The translations under genes were made by a program, and so were the position numbers. DNA of 64,000 nt, taken from positions 3,720,001 to 3,784,000 of the forward strand of contig AP018281.1 of the NCBI GenBank assembly GCA_002368355.1. The letters run 5' to 3'. Every line of letters starts with the position of its first letter. Position 1 is the stretch's first letter. Of this stretch, positions 6,423-16,771 are shown in pieces. Origin of the DNA: Chondrocystis sp. NIES-4102. Lineage in GTDB: Bacteria; Cyanobacteriota; Cyanobacteriia; Cyanobacteriales; Xenococcaceae. The notes under the pieces are model-generated. The model did no database searches. It was not told the origin of the DNA and saw only the letters and a program-made list of their open reading frames with translations.

Positions 6423-8501
6423 TTAAACATCTATATCCCGTTGATCAATGGCTTGAAGAGCAGTTTTAATCAATTGAAAATAGGGTGGTTGAGTCACATT
6501 TACTGATTTAGCCTGACTACGAGTTTTACCAATTAAACCATAACGCTCACCTTGTTTAATGGCTAAAACATCACCGCGATCGTTTCTAATTCTTAGTTCT
6601 TGGCGAGATTTGCTGCATACATAAATTCTACCACTATGGGTAAAGACTACTTTTTGGATGTTTTGGGAACTAATGGCAGGGTTGAGGGTAGCCATAGAAG
6701 TATTTGGCACAACTTGAGGCAATCTAACTCCCACCAATTCTAATTCAATATTTGTCTGTCCTTGCCAATTATTTTCTTTTAGTTGATAAGCAATATCAAG
6801 ATATTCTGGCAGAGGAAAATATTCACCCCAACGCCAAGCAATAGCTTTGATTTGAAAGTCAGAATTAGCTGCTTGTATAGTTAACTTTAAATGGTTACGA
6901 TTTTGACCGATCGCTTTTTGCTCGATTATTTTGACGCATCCAGTCCAAAATACGGGAGGATTATTACCAATACCCCACGGTTGTAGGCTTTCTAACTGTT
7001 TATAAAGTTCTAAATTGATTTGTTCTAAATTTGCTTGAGCGTCTATTTTAACTAAAGGCTTGAGATGTTCTAACTCTAGGCACTGATAAGCAAACTTACT
7101 CAATCTTTGTTTAAACTGTTCTAAATTATTAGCAGCTAAACTAAAACCCCCTGCTGCCCGATGTCCCCCAAATTTTCCTAATAAATCACTGCAATAATTG
7201 AGAGCATCAAAAACATTAAATTCATCAATACTTCTTGCTGATCCTCGAATCATTAAATTGCTGTTAGATTGCTCATCTTCATCTTCATAAGTACCAATAA
7301 ACACAGGGACTCCATAACGTTCTACTAAACGAGATGCTACAATCCCAATTACCCCATGATGCCAGCCTGCTGCAACTAATACCAAAACTCGTTCTTGTTG
7401 CCAAAGAATTGGTGTAGATTCCACCAGGGCGATCGCTTCTTTTTCTATCTGCTCACATAGCTGACGACGTTTATAATTTATTTGTTCACATTGCATTGCC
7501 CGCTCAAGAGCTAATCCAGGTTCATCAGTAGTTAATAGCTCAATTACCATCTGCGGGTCGCCAATACGTCCTACGGCGTTAATTCTAGGCCCTAAGCGAA
7601 AACCAATATCATCGGGTTTTAATTGCTTTTGTGCCTCATCAACTCCTGCAACTTGCATTAAGGCTTGAATACCCGACAATTGGGAATTAGGTAAAGCTCT
7701 TAACCCTCGCTTCAGCCAACGACGATTAACCCCAATTAAAGGAGCTAAATCCGCTATTGTACCTAAAGTAAATAATTCTAAAATTGGATTAGTTAAACCT
7801 TTGAGCTTCCCTAAACTTTGAGCGGTGGCGATCGCCAAAATATAAGCTACTCCAACCCCTGCTAAACCTTTATATACAGAGCTATCTGGTAATAATTTAG
7901 GATTTAAAATTGCGTCGGCAGGCGGTAATTTCTCTGGCAAATCATGATGATCGGTAATAATCACACTCAAACCCAATTCTACTGCTCGAGCGATCGGTTC
8001 ATAGGCAGAAATGCCATTATCTACCGTGAGAATTAAACCCACTCCATTAGCTGCAAATTCTTCTACTATCCGTTTATTGATACCATAACCATCCTTCATG
8101 CGACTAGGAATGGCATAATCTACTTCTGCGCCTAAATGTTTTAAGGTTCTTAATAATAAGGCGGTACTGGTCATGCCATCAGCATCGTAATCCCCACAGA
8201 TGGCAATTTGTTCCTTTGACGCGATCGCTTCCTTGATTAATTCTACGCTAATTGCTAAATCGCTAAACTCAGATAGAGGTGAGGGTAACTGTTGCGATTC
8301 AGGATCGATATACATTTGGGCTGCATCAACAGTCATGATATCTCGATTGATGATTACTTGTGTAACCAAAGGTAATAACCCTGTCCCCATACTCAACTCT
8401 AAAGCTGTTTGTGGCTCAGATGTAGCAATTTGCCATCTTTGGTTGGGAAAACGTCGATAACCAGAGGGATTACTCTGCGAGTGTATATGCTGCTCGCTCA
8501 T
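6423..8501 (-). CDS. recJ: Single-stranded-DNA-specific exonuclease RecJ
   Basis: A 692-residue protein with DHH-phosphoesterase hallmarks: CGDYDADGMTSTALL (Asp104, Asp106), DNGISA and TDHHDLP, followed by the DHHA1 region with GGHRAAGGFS and an OB-like C-terminal part. RecJ degrades single-stranded DNA 5' to 3' in recombination (RecF pathway) and in repair, in the cytoplasm. The C-terminal 100 residues extend beyond the core, as in other cyanobacterial RecJ proteins. The chosen ATG gives a short polar leader before RWQIATSEPQ; a later start is unlikely because the leader includes the typical N-terminal Trp region. Monocistronic, convergent with the DUF29-like gene. Confidence 0.95.
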   Translation of the reverse strand: MSEQHIHSQSNPSGYRRFPNQRWQIATSEPQTALELSMGTGLLPLVTQVIINRDIMTVDAAQMYIDPESQQLPSPLSEFSDLAISVELIKEAIASKEQIAICGDYDADGMTSTALLLRTLKHLGAEVDYAIPSRMKDGYGINKRIVEEFAANGVGLILTVDNGISAYEPIARAVELGLSVIITDHHDLPEKLPPADAILNPKLLPDSSVYKGLAGVGVAYILAIATAQSLGKLKGLTNPILELFTLGTIADLAPLIGVNRRWLKRGLRALPNSQLSGIQALMQVAGVDEAQKQLKPDDIGFRLGPRINAVGRIGDPQMVIELLTTDEPGLALERAMQCEQINYKRRQLCEQIEKEAIALVESTPILWQQERVLVLVAAGWHHGVIGIVASRLVERYGVPVFIGTYEDEDEQSNSNLMIRGSARSIDEFNVFDALNYCSDLLGKFGGHRAAGGFSLAANNLEQFKQRLSKFAYQCLELEHLKPLVKIDAQANLEQINLELYKQLESLQPWGIGNNPPVFWTGCVKIIEQKAIGQNRNHLKLTIQAANSDFQIKAIAWRWGEYFPLPEYLDIAYQLKENNWQGQTNIELELVGVRLPQVVPNTSMATLNPAISSQNIQKVVFTHSGRIYVCSKSRQELRIRNDRGDVLAIKQGERYGLIGKTRSQAKSVNVTQPPYFQLIKTALQAIDQRDIDV

Positions 8502-8594
8502 TATTTATCTTATTAATTGTAGATCTTCACCAGCTAATATAGCGTTTGTGATCTCAACGAAATAGAAATTAAATCTTGAGTTTTGTTACTTCAA

Positions 8595-10091
8595 TTAATT
8601 ATCAAAGTTATTTTCTAATCCAGGTGCTAAATCTGCTTGAGAAAGTCGTCTTCTGCGTCTTACCCAATCACGACCAACTTCAACTGTTATATCGGATTGT
8701 AGTACGCCAGTACTTTCTACAACAATTTCTCCCACACCCAAAATAGATCGCACCTCTGCTGCTGCCTCATCGTCTCCAGACTGAGCAATTATTTTTGTGG
8801 TTACTAAAGGATCTTGCCAATTTTTACTAGCGGATACTCGATTATAACCTGCCGTCCTTAAGGTATCTAATGCAGATTGTAATGCTTCTTGATTACCTAT
8901 AGTATCCTGGACGGAAATTTTTAGGTTAGGGTTAAGAAGTTGGGCATCATGGGCGACTGAAGCATAATTATTATTGGCATTAACTGGCAGATTAAAATGT
9001 TTAGTCATCAAGCGATCGATTGCTTCTTCATTTGGCAACCAATAACTAACCGATTCACTCCCATCATTAAAGTCTCCTGGCAACATCATCATTTGTACGT
9101 TTGCCCTTTTTGTTTTAGAAGCAAAATTAGACAATGCCATTAACTCTCTAACAGTTAAATTAGTATCTAAATGAGACTGAATGACTGAAAGTATTTTCGG
9201 AATTTTGACTATAGTTGCTGGTTTTAAAGTTTGCTCTACCGCCGAGCGCATCAACATTTGCTGCCGTTGTACACGAGAAATATCACCGTATTCATCGTAA
9301 CGATAGCGTAAAAATTGCATTGCTTTATCACCATCTAAATGCTGCACACCTTTTTTTAAATCAATATATAGATGTTGGCTAAAGTCGTTATATTTCATAT
9401 CTTTAGGCACATTAACAGTCACACCACCTAAAGCATCGATAAGTTTTTCTACCCCTTGTACATTGACTCGCACATAGCGATCTATATTAATTCCTCCGAG
9501 TAAATCGCTTGCAGTTGCTGCTGCTAAAGCAGGGCCACCATATTGATTAGCATGGTTAATTTTCCCAATTCCATGCCCTTCTAAATCTACACGTGTGTCT
9601 CTGGGAATGGAAAGTACAAACAACTTTTCTTGTTGAGGGTCAAATCTTAGTAGCAACATACTATCGCTTAGACCATCAAACGAGTTGACTAAATGTAGAT
9701 ATCCCACATCTTGTTTATCATACTCAATTCCTCGTTCATCTAGATCCGAGCTTATAACTTTGATTCCCAATACTAAGATATTTACTGGACGAGACAAGAC
9801 GGGCAAGTTAAGATTTTTATCGGTTACGGTTTCTTCCTGGCTAAAAATCTTTTGCTCTTCGTTAGTTAATTGTATTTGTTGTAGTGGAGAGGCGGTGGAT
9901 AAAGCTACTGCTAAAAACGCTCCGACTGCTGCTGATACTAGAGAAACACCAGCTAAACCAAATCCAACTAAAATGGCTCTACTTTTATTCAATTTTTTTT
10001 GCTGATTATTAGGGTGAGAATTAATTAAATCTACTCTAGTGAGTGGTTGTCCACCAGAAGGGGTTGGTTGATAAGCTTTTTTAATGGACAT
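8595..10091 (-). CDS. LytR-CpsA-Psr (LCP) family glycopolymer ligase
   Basis: A 498-residue protein with a cytoplasmic N-terminus of about 37 residues and one membrane helix (38-66). The outer LCP domain includes DSMLLLRFD, SIPRDTRV and the hallmark RYRYDEYGDISRVQRQQ. The C-terminal region (about 390-475) matches the LytR_C domain found on many actinobacterial and cyanobacterial members. LCP enzymes transfer lipid-linked glycopolymers to peptidoglycan or protein at the outer face of the plasma membrane. Proximity to rodA and to the polysaccharide region fits a role in attaching surface glycans, but the acceptor is not shown. A TATATATA-rich promoter region precedes it. Confidence 0.92.
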   Translation of the reverse strand: MSIKKAYQPTPSGGQPLTRVDLINSHPNNQQKKLNKSRAILVGFGLAGVSLVSAAVGAFLAVALSTASPLQQIQLTNEEQKIFSQEETVTDKNLNLPVLSRPVNILVLGIKVISSDLDERGIEYDKQDVGYLHLVNSFDGLSDSMLLLRFDPQQEKLFVLSIPRDTRVDLEGHGIGKINHANQYGGPALAAATASDLLGGINIDRYVRVNVQGVEKLIDALGGVTVNVPKDMKYNDFSQHLYIDLKKGVQHLDGDKAMQFLRYRYDEYGDISRVQRQQMLMRSAVEQTLKPATIVKIPKILSVIQSHLDTNLTVRELMALSNFASKTKRANVQMMMLPGDFNDGSESVSYWLPNEEAIDRLMTKHFNLPVNANNNYASVAHDAQLLNPNLKISVQDTIGNQEALQSALDTLRTAGYNRVSASKNWQDPLVTTKIIAQSGDDEAAAEVRSILGVGEIVVESTGVLQSDITVEVGRDWVRRRRRLSQADLAPGLENNFDN

Positions 10092-10391
10092 GGGATATCC
10101 TCACACTAATTACAAAAAGATAAAAATAGTAAATTGAAATGATATATATATACACAAATATAATTCGATCAATATTAACAGTTATTGGTTAGTAAAATAC
10201 GTTGAGTGGAAATTACCATTAAGATATTATTAACTTTAAAGTTTTATTAAAAATTCTATATATGGTAACTGTTGCTTGGTAAATAAGTTGTGATCTTCAT
10301 TTTTCCTATAGAGTAAGGATAGTTTACACAACTGGCAATTGTTTTGCTACTTTTTTAATACTTACTTCAATCAAATAAGTCATTAAAATTG
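10092..10391. other. Gene-free region upstream of the LCP gene
   Basis: A 300-bp AT-rich stretch containing an alternating TATATATATACACA run near 10142-10156. It probably carries the promoter of the leftward LCP gene and the 3' end of the small membrane protein gene. I see no small ORF, no RNA gene and no strong dyad. Confidence 0.5.
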
Positions 10392-10727
10392 TTAAGGTAG
10401 ATTTTTATTACTCAAGCGCAACATTAAGTATGTACAGCAAACAAAATACCCTGTAGTTATCAAAGCATTGGTATAAAGTAAGCGAAAAGAGATGATACCT
10501 ACATTATTAGCTGCGCCCAAAGATAGTAGTGTATAAGAACTTAACCAGATTAAAGCTAAAGAAATGGCGAGGCGACTAGCTTTTTTTTGATCTTGTGTGG
10601 TTATCTGGTCATTCGGGGTAAAGTATAAAGTTTTAAGAGCAGGAATAATGCCAATCACAGGTAACAAATAAATCCAGAGTTGTAAGTGTCTTGCTGTCTG
10701 CATCGGAGGGGAAGATTGATGATTCAT
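10392..10727 (-). CDS. Small conserved membrane protein
   Basis: A 111-residue protein with three probable membrane helices (LWIYLLPVIGIIPAL; AISLALIWLSSYTLLSLG; ALITTGYFVCCTYLML) separated by a short charged loop. No catalytic or transport motif is seen. It is divergent from mobA with 22 bp between start codons, so the two share a very short promoter region. Similar small proteins occur in cyanobacteria without assigned function. Confidence 0.65.
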   Translation of the reverse strand: MNHQSSPPMQTARHLQLWIYLLPVIGIIPALKTLYFTPNDQITTQDQKKASRLAISLALIWLSSYTLLSLGAANNVGIISFRLLYTNALITTGYFVCCTYLMLRLSNKNLP

Positions 10728-10749
10728 GATCCTTATTATTAGAGGTTAA

Positions 10750-11379
10750 ATGATTATGACAGAAGTAATTAAGGACGAGATTACGGCAATTATCCTAGCT
10801 GGAGGAGAAAGTTCTCGGATGGGGAAAGATAAGGCTTTGTTACGCATTGGTGACAATACATTACTGTCTCAAATTTGTTTAATTGCTAGTGAATGTGCAA
10901 GTAAAGTTTATGTAATCACTCCTTGGATTGAAAGATATCAAGGGATGTTAACCATGTCCAACTGTATTTTAGTTAAAGAACAATTAATTTTAGATGGTAA
11001 AACTAATACACCTTTGATTGGTTTTGCACAAGGACTAAAACTGGTAAAAACAGAGTGGGTATTATTACTTGCTTGTGATTTACCTAAATTATCTTCATCT
11101 CAAGTTAAACAGTGGTCTCAAGATTTGGCAACGGTACTACCTACAGAAATTGCCCTTTTAGCACGCGATCAGGAAAAATGGGAGCCTTTGTGTGGCTTCT
11201 ATCGCCCTTGTTGTTTACCTTTACTGGAAGCTTATCTAGCTCAGGGAGGCAAATCTTTTCAATTGTGGTTAAATAGTCATCCTGTAAAAGAATTATTTAT
11301 TGGCGATCGCACTTGTTTTTTTAACTGTAATACTCCTACAGATTGGGAAATGATTGAAAACGACAATCTTAATACTTAA
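10750..11379 (+). CDS. mobA: Molybdenum cofactor guanylyltransferase MobA
   Basis: A 209-residue nucleotidyltransferase with the signature IILAGGESSRMGKDKALL near residues 14-31 that binds GTP, and the metal-binding LLACDLPKL near 113. MobA couples GMP to molybdopterin, giving the guanine dinucleotide cofactor used by nitrate reductase and related enzymes. Length is usual for the family. The first ATG (10750) is used; the second at 10756 is equally possible. It is divergent from the small membrane protein and about 190 bp from rodA, probably a separate transcript. Confidence 0.9.
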   Translation: MIMTEVIKDEITAIILAGGESSRMGKDKALLRIGDNTLLSQICLIASECASKVYVITPWIERYQGMLTMSNCILVKEQLILDGKTNTPLIGFAQGLKLVKTEWVLLLACDLPKLSSSQVKQWSQDLATVLPTEIALLARDQEKWEPLCGFYRPCCLPLLEAYLAQGGKSFQLWLNSHPVKELFIGDRTCFFNCNTPTDWEMIENDNLNT

Positions 11380-11571
11380 TTCCTAGTGTTTAAGTAATCG
11401 ATAGGAATAACTTTTCTACAGCTTGCCAAACTTAAAATAGTAGTTAAAATCGGGGATAGTATTTCTCTCATGGGGCAATAAAATGATAAATTTTTACACC
11501 ATTGAGTATTCCCTTTTTAATGAATTAAGATAGCAAGTTATTTAATTTCCTTTTTATTTTTATCTACTTCA

Positions 11572-12876
11572 GTGATTAAATCTCGTCCCCAATCTAAACA
11601 TCGAACCTCACCTCCAATTAAGCTGAGATATTTTGGACAGCGTGTATTAGCTATATTTTATCCCTGGCGACAGTTGGACTGGGTTTTGTTTTTAGCAGTA
11701 GTGGCAATAACGATCTTTGGTGGGTTATTAATCTACAGTACTGAGTCACCTAATGAACATAGTTATAGTTATCAGCATTGGACTGTATGTTTATTAGGGT
11801 GTCCTCTATTATTGTTTTTGTCTCGTTACCGTTATCAATCTTTGCTCAAGTGGCATTGGCTGGTTTATACCCTGACTAATTTGCTTTTGATTGCGGTAAT
11901 TGCCATAGGCGTAACAGCAAATGGGGCGCAAAGTTGGCTAGCGGTTGCAGGGGTTAATATTCAGCCATCGGAATTTTCTAAAATTGCTATGGTAATAACT
12001 TTGGCATCCCTGTTACATGATCGCTCGCCTGCTAATTTGGGGACAATTTTTCGCATTTTAGCGATTACAGCTATTCCTTGGGGTTTAATCCTGTTACAGC
12101 CAGATCTTGGTACTTCTTTAGTGTTTGGGGCAATTGTCATGGCGATGCTCTACTGGGCTAATGCTAAACCTGGTTGGCTACTATTAATGATTTCGCCTTT
12201 GTTTTCGGCGATTTTATATCATGTATATCTTCCTGGATGGCTTTTTTGGGTTTTAATTGTCGCAGGCATTGCTTGGCTGACTTTACCTTTAAAACTGGTA
12301 TCTACCCTAGTTAGTTTAGCCCTTAACCTCGGTGCAGTGGAGATAGGTAATCTTTTTTGGGAGGCACTCAAGGAGTATCAAAAAGATCGACTGGTTTTGT
12401 TTCTCAATCCTGAGCAAGATCCTTTAGGGGGTGGGTATCATTTAATTCAATCACGAATTGCTATTGGTGCTGGTAAATTTTGGGGACAAGGATGGAATCA
12501 AGGAACACAAACTATGCTAGATTTTATTCCCGAACAGCATACTGATTTTATTTTTGCTGCAGTGGGAGAACAGTTTGGTTTCTTTGGTAGCATACTTTTA
12601 GTTGCCGTGTTATGGTTGATTTGTATGCGTTTGATTTGGATTGCTTGTAACGCACAAGACAATTTTGGTTCTCTACTGGCGATCGGTATTTTAGCGATTA
12701 TTGCTTTTCAAAGCATCGTTAATATTAGCATGACAATGGGACTCGCTCCAATTACAGGCATTCCCTTACCTTGGGTGAGTTATGGCAGATCTGCTTTACT
12801 GTCTAATTTTATTGGTATTGGTTTAGTGGAGTCTGTTGCTAACTGTCGAGAGGATAAAAGTAAGAAGTTTTATTAG
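11572..12876 (+). CDS. rodA: Rod shape-determining protein RodA (SEDS glycosyltransferase)
   Basis: A 434-residue polytopic protein of the SEDS family starting at GTG 11572. The conserved C-terminal block includes QSRIAIGAGKFWGQGWNQGT, FIPEQHTDFIFAAVGEQFGF and ITGIPLPWVSYGRSALL, a RodA rather than FtsW signature. SEDS proteins polymerise lipid II into glycan strands together with a class B PBP. Around ten membrane helices can be counted. Upstream residues 1-35 are basic and cytoplasmic. No mreBCD genes are in the window. It ends 10 bp before the convergent sulfotransferase gene. Confidence 0.9.
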   Translation: MIKSRPQSKHRTSPPIKLRYFGQRVLAIFYPWRQLDWVLFLAVVAITIFGGLLIYSTESPNEHSYSYQHWTVCLLGCPLLLFLSRYRYQSLLKWHWLVYTLTNLLLIAVIAIGVTANGAQSWLAVAGVNIQPSEFSKIAMVITLASLLHDRSPANLGTIFRILAITAIPWGLILLQPDLGTSLVFGAIVMAMLYWANAKPGWLLLMISPLFSAILYHVYLPGWLFWVLIVAGIAWLTLPLKLVSTLVSLALNLGAVEIGNLFWEALKEYQKDRLVLFLNPEQDPLGGGYHLIQSRIAIGAGKFWGQGWNQGTQTMLDFIPEQHTDFIFAAVGEQFGFFGSILLVAVLWLICMRLIWIACNAQDNFGSLLAIGILAIIAFQSIVNISMTMGLAPITGIPLPWVSYGRSALLSNFIGIGLVESVANCREDKSKKFY

Positions 12877-12886
12877 TTAATTTTAT

Positions 12887-13681
12887 TTACCAATCATTAT
12901 TGGTTTCGTATCCAAGTCTAATTAATATATCTCCAAATAATTCTTTAAATTTTTGTTTATGATCTTTATTAAATAGTTCTTGCCATTCTCCAGTTCGACC
13001 TGAACGGAGATGAGATTTTGCGTCCACTGTTCCCTTGCGTCTTTTGGTTTTATTATTAAAACTAAATTTTTCGGCAATATTTAAACAGGTGTTAATGGCA
13101 TCTTCATTAAACTGGTAATGTTGAAATATCTGATAAAATACTGCTTGTTCATCGCGCATAATATCTTCGTATTTAAATTCAAAAAAGTTGGGATCGTGGT
13201 AATTCCAACCAGCCATTTCGGTAATTACTTCGTAAGAAGTCCCCTGCATCTCTGCAAGTAAACCTTCTTCTTGATTTAACGAGTTTAAATGTTGTTGATA
13301 AGTTAAATTATTGAGATTTTGTCGAGGAATATGCGCCCAATCTTCTTTTGTCCAGAGATGATAAAAATAGGCTGAGATGATCATATCTCTAGGATCACGA
13401 ATCATATGAGAACCTACGTAATTGGGAAGTTTACCTACCTCAATACGACTCATGTATTCCATGAAAATGTCAGTATCTCTTTTAAGATCACTTTGAATAC
13501 AGCGTTGAAATTGTAATCCATAGTGACGAGCGATCGCTCTTAAAACTCTAATAAACCATGCTGTACCAACTTTATGGTAGCAACAATGAACAATAAGTTT
13601 TTTTTGATGATTACTATCAAAAGGTGTTCTTAACCTTTGTTTAACAACAGACTCTATAGGAGTGTAAAAAAGGAGTGTCAT
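12887..13681 (-). CDS. Sulfotransferase domain protein
   Basis: A 264-residue protein with the PAPS-binding 5'-phosphosulfate loop at residues 32-43 (HCCYHKVGTAWF) and the 3'-phosphate site at 91-104 (SHMIRDPRDMIISA), both typical of Sulfotransfer_1/3 families. Such enzymes transfer sulfate from PAPS to hydroxyls of carbohydrates or small molecules; a Lys in the loop (Lys37) is the expected catalytic residue. Its position at the edge of a glycosyltransferase region suggests sulfation of a surface polysaccharide. That is inference. It is divergent from cynS. Confidence 0.85.
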   Translation of the reverse strand: MTLLFYTPIESVVKQRLRTPFDSNHQKKLIVHCCYHKVGTAWFIRVLRAIARHYGLQFQRCIQSDLKRDTDIFMEYMSRIEVGKLPNYVGSHMIRDPRDMIISAYFYHLWTKEDWAHIPRQNLNNLTYQQHLNSLNQEEGLLAEMQGTSYEVITEMAGWNYHDPNFFEFKYEDIMRDEQAVFYQIFQHYQFNEDAINTCLNIAEKFSFNNKTKRRKGTVDAKSHLRSGRTGEWQELFNKDHKQKFKELFGDILIRLGYETNNDW

Positions 13682-13875
13682 GATATTTCTGAGAAATTTT
13701 TAGAGAAATTAATCAAGCGAAAACTAATTAGTCAAATATGTTACTTATTTACGGGGAAAATTTAGTAAGCTTAACATTACCTTATGTTTAAACTATACCT
13801 GTTTTACGCCTTTTATTGAATTAAGAATTGGTGAAATTACTAATAAGTTTGAGCAATTTAGAGAGAAATCAAGTT

Positions 13876-14319
13876 ATGGCAATATCTGAAATTACAGAAA
13901 AACTATTAGCTGCTAAACAAGCACATGGAATTAGCTTTGAAGATTTAGAAAAAGCTACAGGTAGAGATGAAGTTTGGATTGCTTCGGTAATATATCGACA
14001 AGCCAGTGCAGATTTGGCAGAAGCCACTAAAATTGTGACTACCTTGGGTTTACCAGAATCAATGGCAGAATTTTTGACCACACCACCTTTAAAAGGTTCT
14101 TTAGACCCTGTTATTCCTACAGACCCTTTAATTTATCGCTTTTATGAAATTATGCAAGTATATGGAATGCCACTAAAAGCGGTTATTCATGAAAAGTTTG
14201 GGGATGGAATTATGAGTGCAATTGATTTTTCGCTGGAGGTCGATAAAATTGAAGATCCTCAAGGCAAACGTGTACAGGTAACTATGTGTGGTAAGTTTTT
14301 GCCTTATAAGAAATGGTAG
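13876..14319 (+). CDS. cynS: Cyanate hydratase (cyanase)
   Basis: A 147-residue protein from the ATG at 13876. A GTG at 13828 would add 16 residues that are absent in the family, so the ATG is preferred. Catalytic residues Arg88, Glu91 ([11 protein letters not shown]) and Ser114 (GIMSAIDF) align with E. coli Arg96, Glu99 and Ser122 at a constant offset of 8. An N-terminal helical, HTH-like domain precedes the catalytic domain. Cyanase converts cyanate and bicarbonate to ammonia and CO2 via carbamate and works as a decamer in the cytoplasm. In cyanobacteria it serves nitrogen scavenging and detoxification. No cyanate transporter genes adjoin it here. Confidence 0.96.
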   Translation: MAISEITEKLLAAKQAHGISFEDLEKATGRDEVWIASVIYRQASADLAEATKIVTTLGLPESMAEFLTTPPLKGSLDPVIPTDPLIYRFYEIMQVYGMPLKAVIHEKFGDGIMSAIDFSLEVDKIEDPQGKRVQVTMCGKFLPYKKW

Positions 14320-14437
14320 ATATTTATTTAACTATTAAATAACGGTGAGTGTTTAACTTACTAGCTATTTTTAAGCTTCTCACCGCTATCGATATATTTA
14401 TTTTGATTGTAATCTTTCGGTTGCTAGGTATGATTAA

Positions 14438-15244
14438 TTAACCGTAAGATTCAATCTTTTCGTTGCCATCGGGCATTACTGGCAGAAATTTCCGTAACCC
14501 TAAGTATTGTTGCAAAATGTGCCATAAATAGAGAGGATTAAGAACTGCATAACGTTGCCATAAGCGTTTAGGTTCTTGAACTAAGCGGAAAAACCATTCT
14601 AAGCCGATATTCTGCATCCACGCTGGGGCTTGAGGTAAAGTTCCCGCATGAAAATCAAAGGCAGCACCTACAGCTAAAATCGGTATATTTAAAAGATTAC
14701 GGTATTCATAAGCCCAAGTCTCCTGTCGAGGACAACCTAACCCTAGAAAAACTGCATTAGCACCAGAATCATGAATACGTTTTACTAATTCCTGACGTTC
14801 TGTTTCACTCAACCTTCTAAATTTAGAAGCTTCCATCCCTGCAATTTTTAAACCTGGATATAACTGAGTTAAATTATGAGCAAATTTTTCCAAAGTTTCG
14901 GTTTGGCTGCCGTATAAATAGATACTTAAACCTTCATTCGCCAGTGCTTGTGCTACTTTTAAAGTCAGATTTGGGCCGTAAACGCGATCGCTCAATTTTT
15001 GACCATATAGCCAAGATAACGCCCAGCGTACAGGTTGCCCATCAGGTACTACTAAATCTAAACCATTTAAACGTCTAGCATGGATGCGATCTAGAAATCC
15101 AGTCATAACACCATGTACTGCCAAAGCACTAACGGAACAGGGTTGTTTTTCCTTCGCTGCCGTGGTGATCGTTGAAACGGCAAATTCATAATCTACCGCA
15201 TTAATGTTAATTCCGAGTACAGAGTATTTTCCTTTATTAATCAT
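14438..15244 (-). CDS. WecB/TagA/CpsF family glycosyltransferase
   Basis: A 268-residue GT26 enzyme. Family motifs are [38 protein letters not shown] and [18 protein letters not shown], followed by the conserved [19 protein letters not shown] tail. These enzymes add N-acetylmannosamine-type or related sugars to a lipid-linked acceptor early in wall or exopolysaccharide synthesis at the inner face of the plasma membrane. Its ATG overlaps the stop of the upstream epimerase gene by 4 bp (15241-15244), so the two are translationally coupled and probably supply one pathway. Confidence 0.92.
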   Translation of the reverse strand: MINKGKYSVLGININAVDYEFAVSTITTAAKEKQPCSVSALAVHGVMTGFLDRIHARRLNGLDLVVPDGQPVRWALSWLYGQKLSDRVYGPNLTLKVAQALANEGLSIYLYGSQTETLEKFAHNLTQLYPGLKIAGMEASKFRRLSETERQELVKRIHDSGANAVFLGLGCPRQETWAYEYRNLLNIPILAVGAAFDFHAGTLPQAPAWMQNIGLEWFFRLVQEPKRLWQRYAVLNPLYLWHILQQYLGLRKFLPVMPDGNEKIESYG

Positions 15245-16308
15245 TTCTCATTCCATCTTTCAATACCACTGGCGTAAATTTCAGACAAAATCTGATTAAT
15301 ATTATATTTAAGTGACCAATCTGGATAATGGGATTTAAATTTTGCTAAATCACTGATATACCAAATATGATCCCCACTACGGTTATCATCGGTATAGGAA
15401 TATTCAAGTTTTCTACCAGCCAATTCTTGGGAAATTTCGATCGCTTCTAACATCGAACAATTGCTTTCTCTCCCACCACCAATGTTATAAACTTCTGCTA
15501 CACGAGGTTGTTTGTAAAATTCGTAAAAAGCAGCAATCAAATCGGAAGAATGGATATTGTCGCGAACTTGTTTGCCTTTGTATCCATATATTGTATATGG
15601 CTTACCAATCGCTGTACATTTTACTAGATAAGCTAGAAAACCATGTAATTCAGTCCCAGAATGGTTAGGGCCAGTTAAACAACCACCTCTAAAGGAAGCT
15701 GTGCGAATACCAAAGTAACGTCCGTATTCTTGGACTAGTACATCCGCAGCTACTTTTGATGCCCCAAATAAGGAGTGTTTACACTGGTCAATACTCATGT
15801 TTTCTGCAATACCTGGATGGTATTCATGATTTGAATCTATTTCCCAACGTTTTTCTAATTCTATTAAAGGTAGCGCGTTTGGTAAGTCTCCATATACTTT
15901 ATTAGTGGAAGTGAAGATAAACACGGCATCGGGGCAATACTCGCGAGTTGCTTGTAATAGATTCAGTGTGCCATTGGCGTTAACTGTAAAGTCGGAAAAA
16001 GGGTCGCGTGCTGCCCAATCGTGAGAAGGTTGTGCTGCGGTATGAATAATTAAAGATATATCTTGACCAAAGTGTTTAAAAATTTCTTCGATTTTTTCGT
16101 AATCTCTAATATCTACTTCTCGATGTTGATAATTATCAATTTCTTGTTCTAGTTTTTGACGATTCCATTTGGTTGACGCTTCTTCTCCAAAAAAGAATTT
16201 ACGCATATCGTTGTCGATTCCAACAACATCCATCCCCAAACTACTGAAGAACCTAACAGCTTCCGAACCTATTAAACCTGCTGAACCAGTGATAATTGCT
16301 ACGCCCAT
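15241..16308 (-). CDS. NAD-dependent nucleotide-sugar epimerase (CDP-paratose 2-epimerase-like)
   Basis: A 355-residue extended short-chain dehydrogenase. The Rossmann GxxGxxG is at Gly8/11/14 and NAD binding is supported by GIDNDMR. The STNKVYGD block (134-141) matches CDP-tyvelose/paratose epimerases and dTDP-sugar relatives. The usual catalytic YxxxK reads FGASK here (Phe181, Lys185), so the tyrosine is replaced by phenylalanine. The C-terminal half ([33 protein letters not shown]) is the sugar-binding domain. It is coupled by a 4-bp overlap to the TagA/CpsF gene. The substrate is uncertain; a UDP- or CDP-sugar for surface glycan is most likely. Confidence 0.85.
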   Translation of the reverse strand: MGVAIITGSAGLIGSEAVRFFSSLGMDVVGIDNDMRKFFFGEEASTKWNRQKLEQEIDNYQHREVDIRDYEKIEEIFKHFGQDISLIIHTAAQPSHDWAARDPFSDFTVNANGTLNLLQATREYCPDAVFIFTSTNKVYGDLPNALPLIELEKRWEIDSNHEYHPGIAENMSIDQCKHSLFGASKVAADVLVQEYGRYFGIRTASFRGGCLTGPNHSGTELHGFLAYLVKCTAIGKPYTIYGYKGKQVRDNIHSSDLIAAFYEFYKQPRVAEVYNIGGGRESNCSMLEAIEISQELAGRKLEYSYTDDNRSGDHIWYISDLAKFKSHYPDWSLKYNINQILSEIYASGIERWNEK

Positions 16309-16771
16309 ATTTTATTTGATTTCAATCTCTATATTTTCTTGTTATTTGACTACACAAATACTCACTGAACCTACAAGACATTGGAAGAAATTCAGCTTTG
16401 ATTGCGGGTATTTACTACTAAGTATATTCACGACTAATTTTTGTCATATTACTACATGACTTGTAAATATGTCGATATATAATCAGTAAAAATTCGATGA
16501 ATATTCAGTGAAAATGCGGATTCAAATGTCTGAGCAAAAAAAATAAAACGATGATCTGATCGCTTAGTTTTAAAATATTAGATTATACTTAGGAAATTTC
16601 ACTCTTAAAATATTAAGTTACTAGCCAAGGTAATATTTGATTGCTCGATAATAGGCATCATAACTATATTAGATAACCCTAATCGTTCGTCATCTAGCTT
16701 ATATAGTATAAAAAATATTATCTGTTCATCTAAGTATTTATTCAGCCACATATAGTATAAATATTACAAAT
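16309..16771. other. Divergent intergenic region, polysaccharide cluster
   Basis: 463 bp between divergent epimerase and glycosyltransferase genes. Very AT-rich, with TATAGTATAAA-type strings at about 16700-16765 that could serve as -10 elements for the rightward gene. A rightward reading frame entering from the epimerase (to 16459) is a shadow. No RNA gene is recognised. Confidence 0.4.

Noticed and set aside
13765-13780. NtcA-like site before cynS
   Set aside because: GTA and TAC are present but separated by 10 bp rather than 8, so the match is weak; cyanase regulation cannot be deduced from it.
16169-16459. Plus-strand ORF across the epimerase start
   Set aside because: Most of it lies antisense to the epimerase and the rest is AT-rich promoter DNA.
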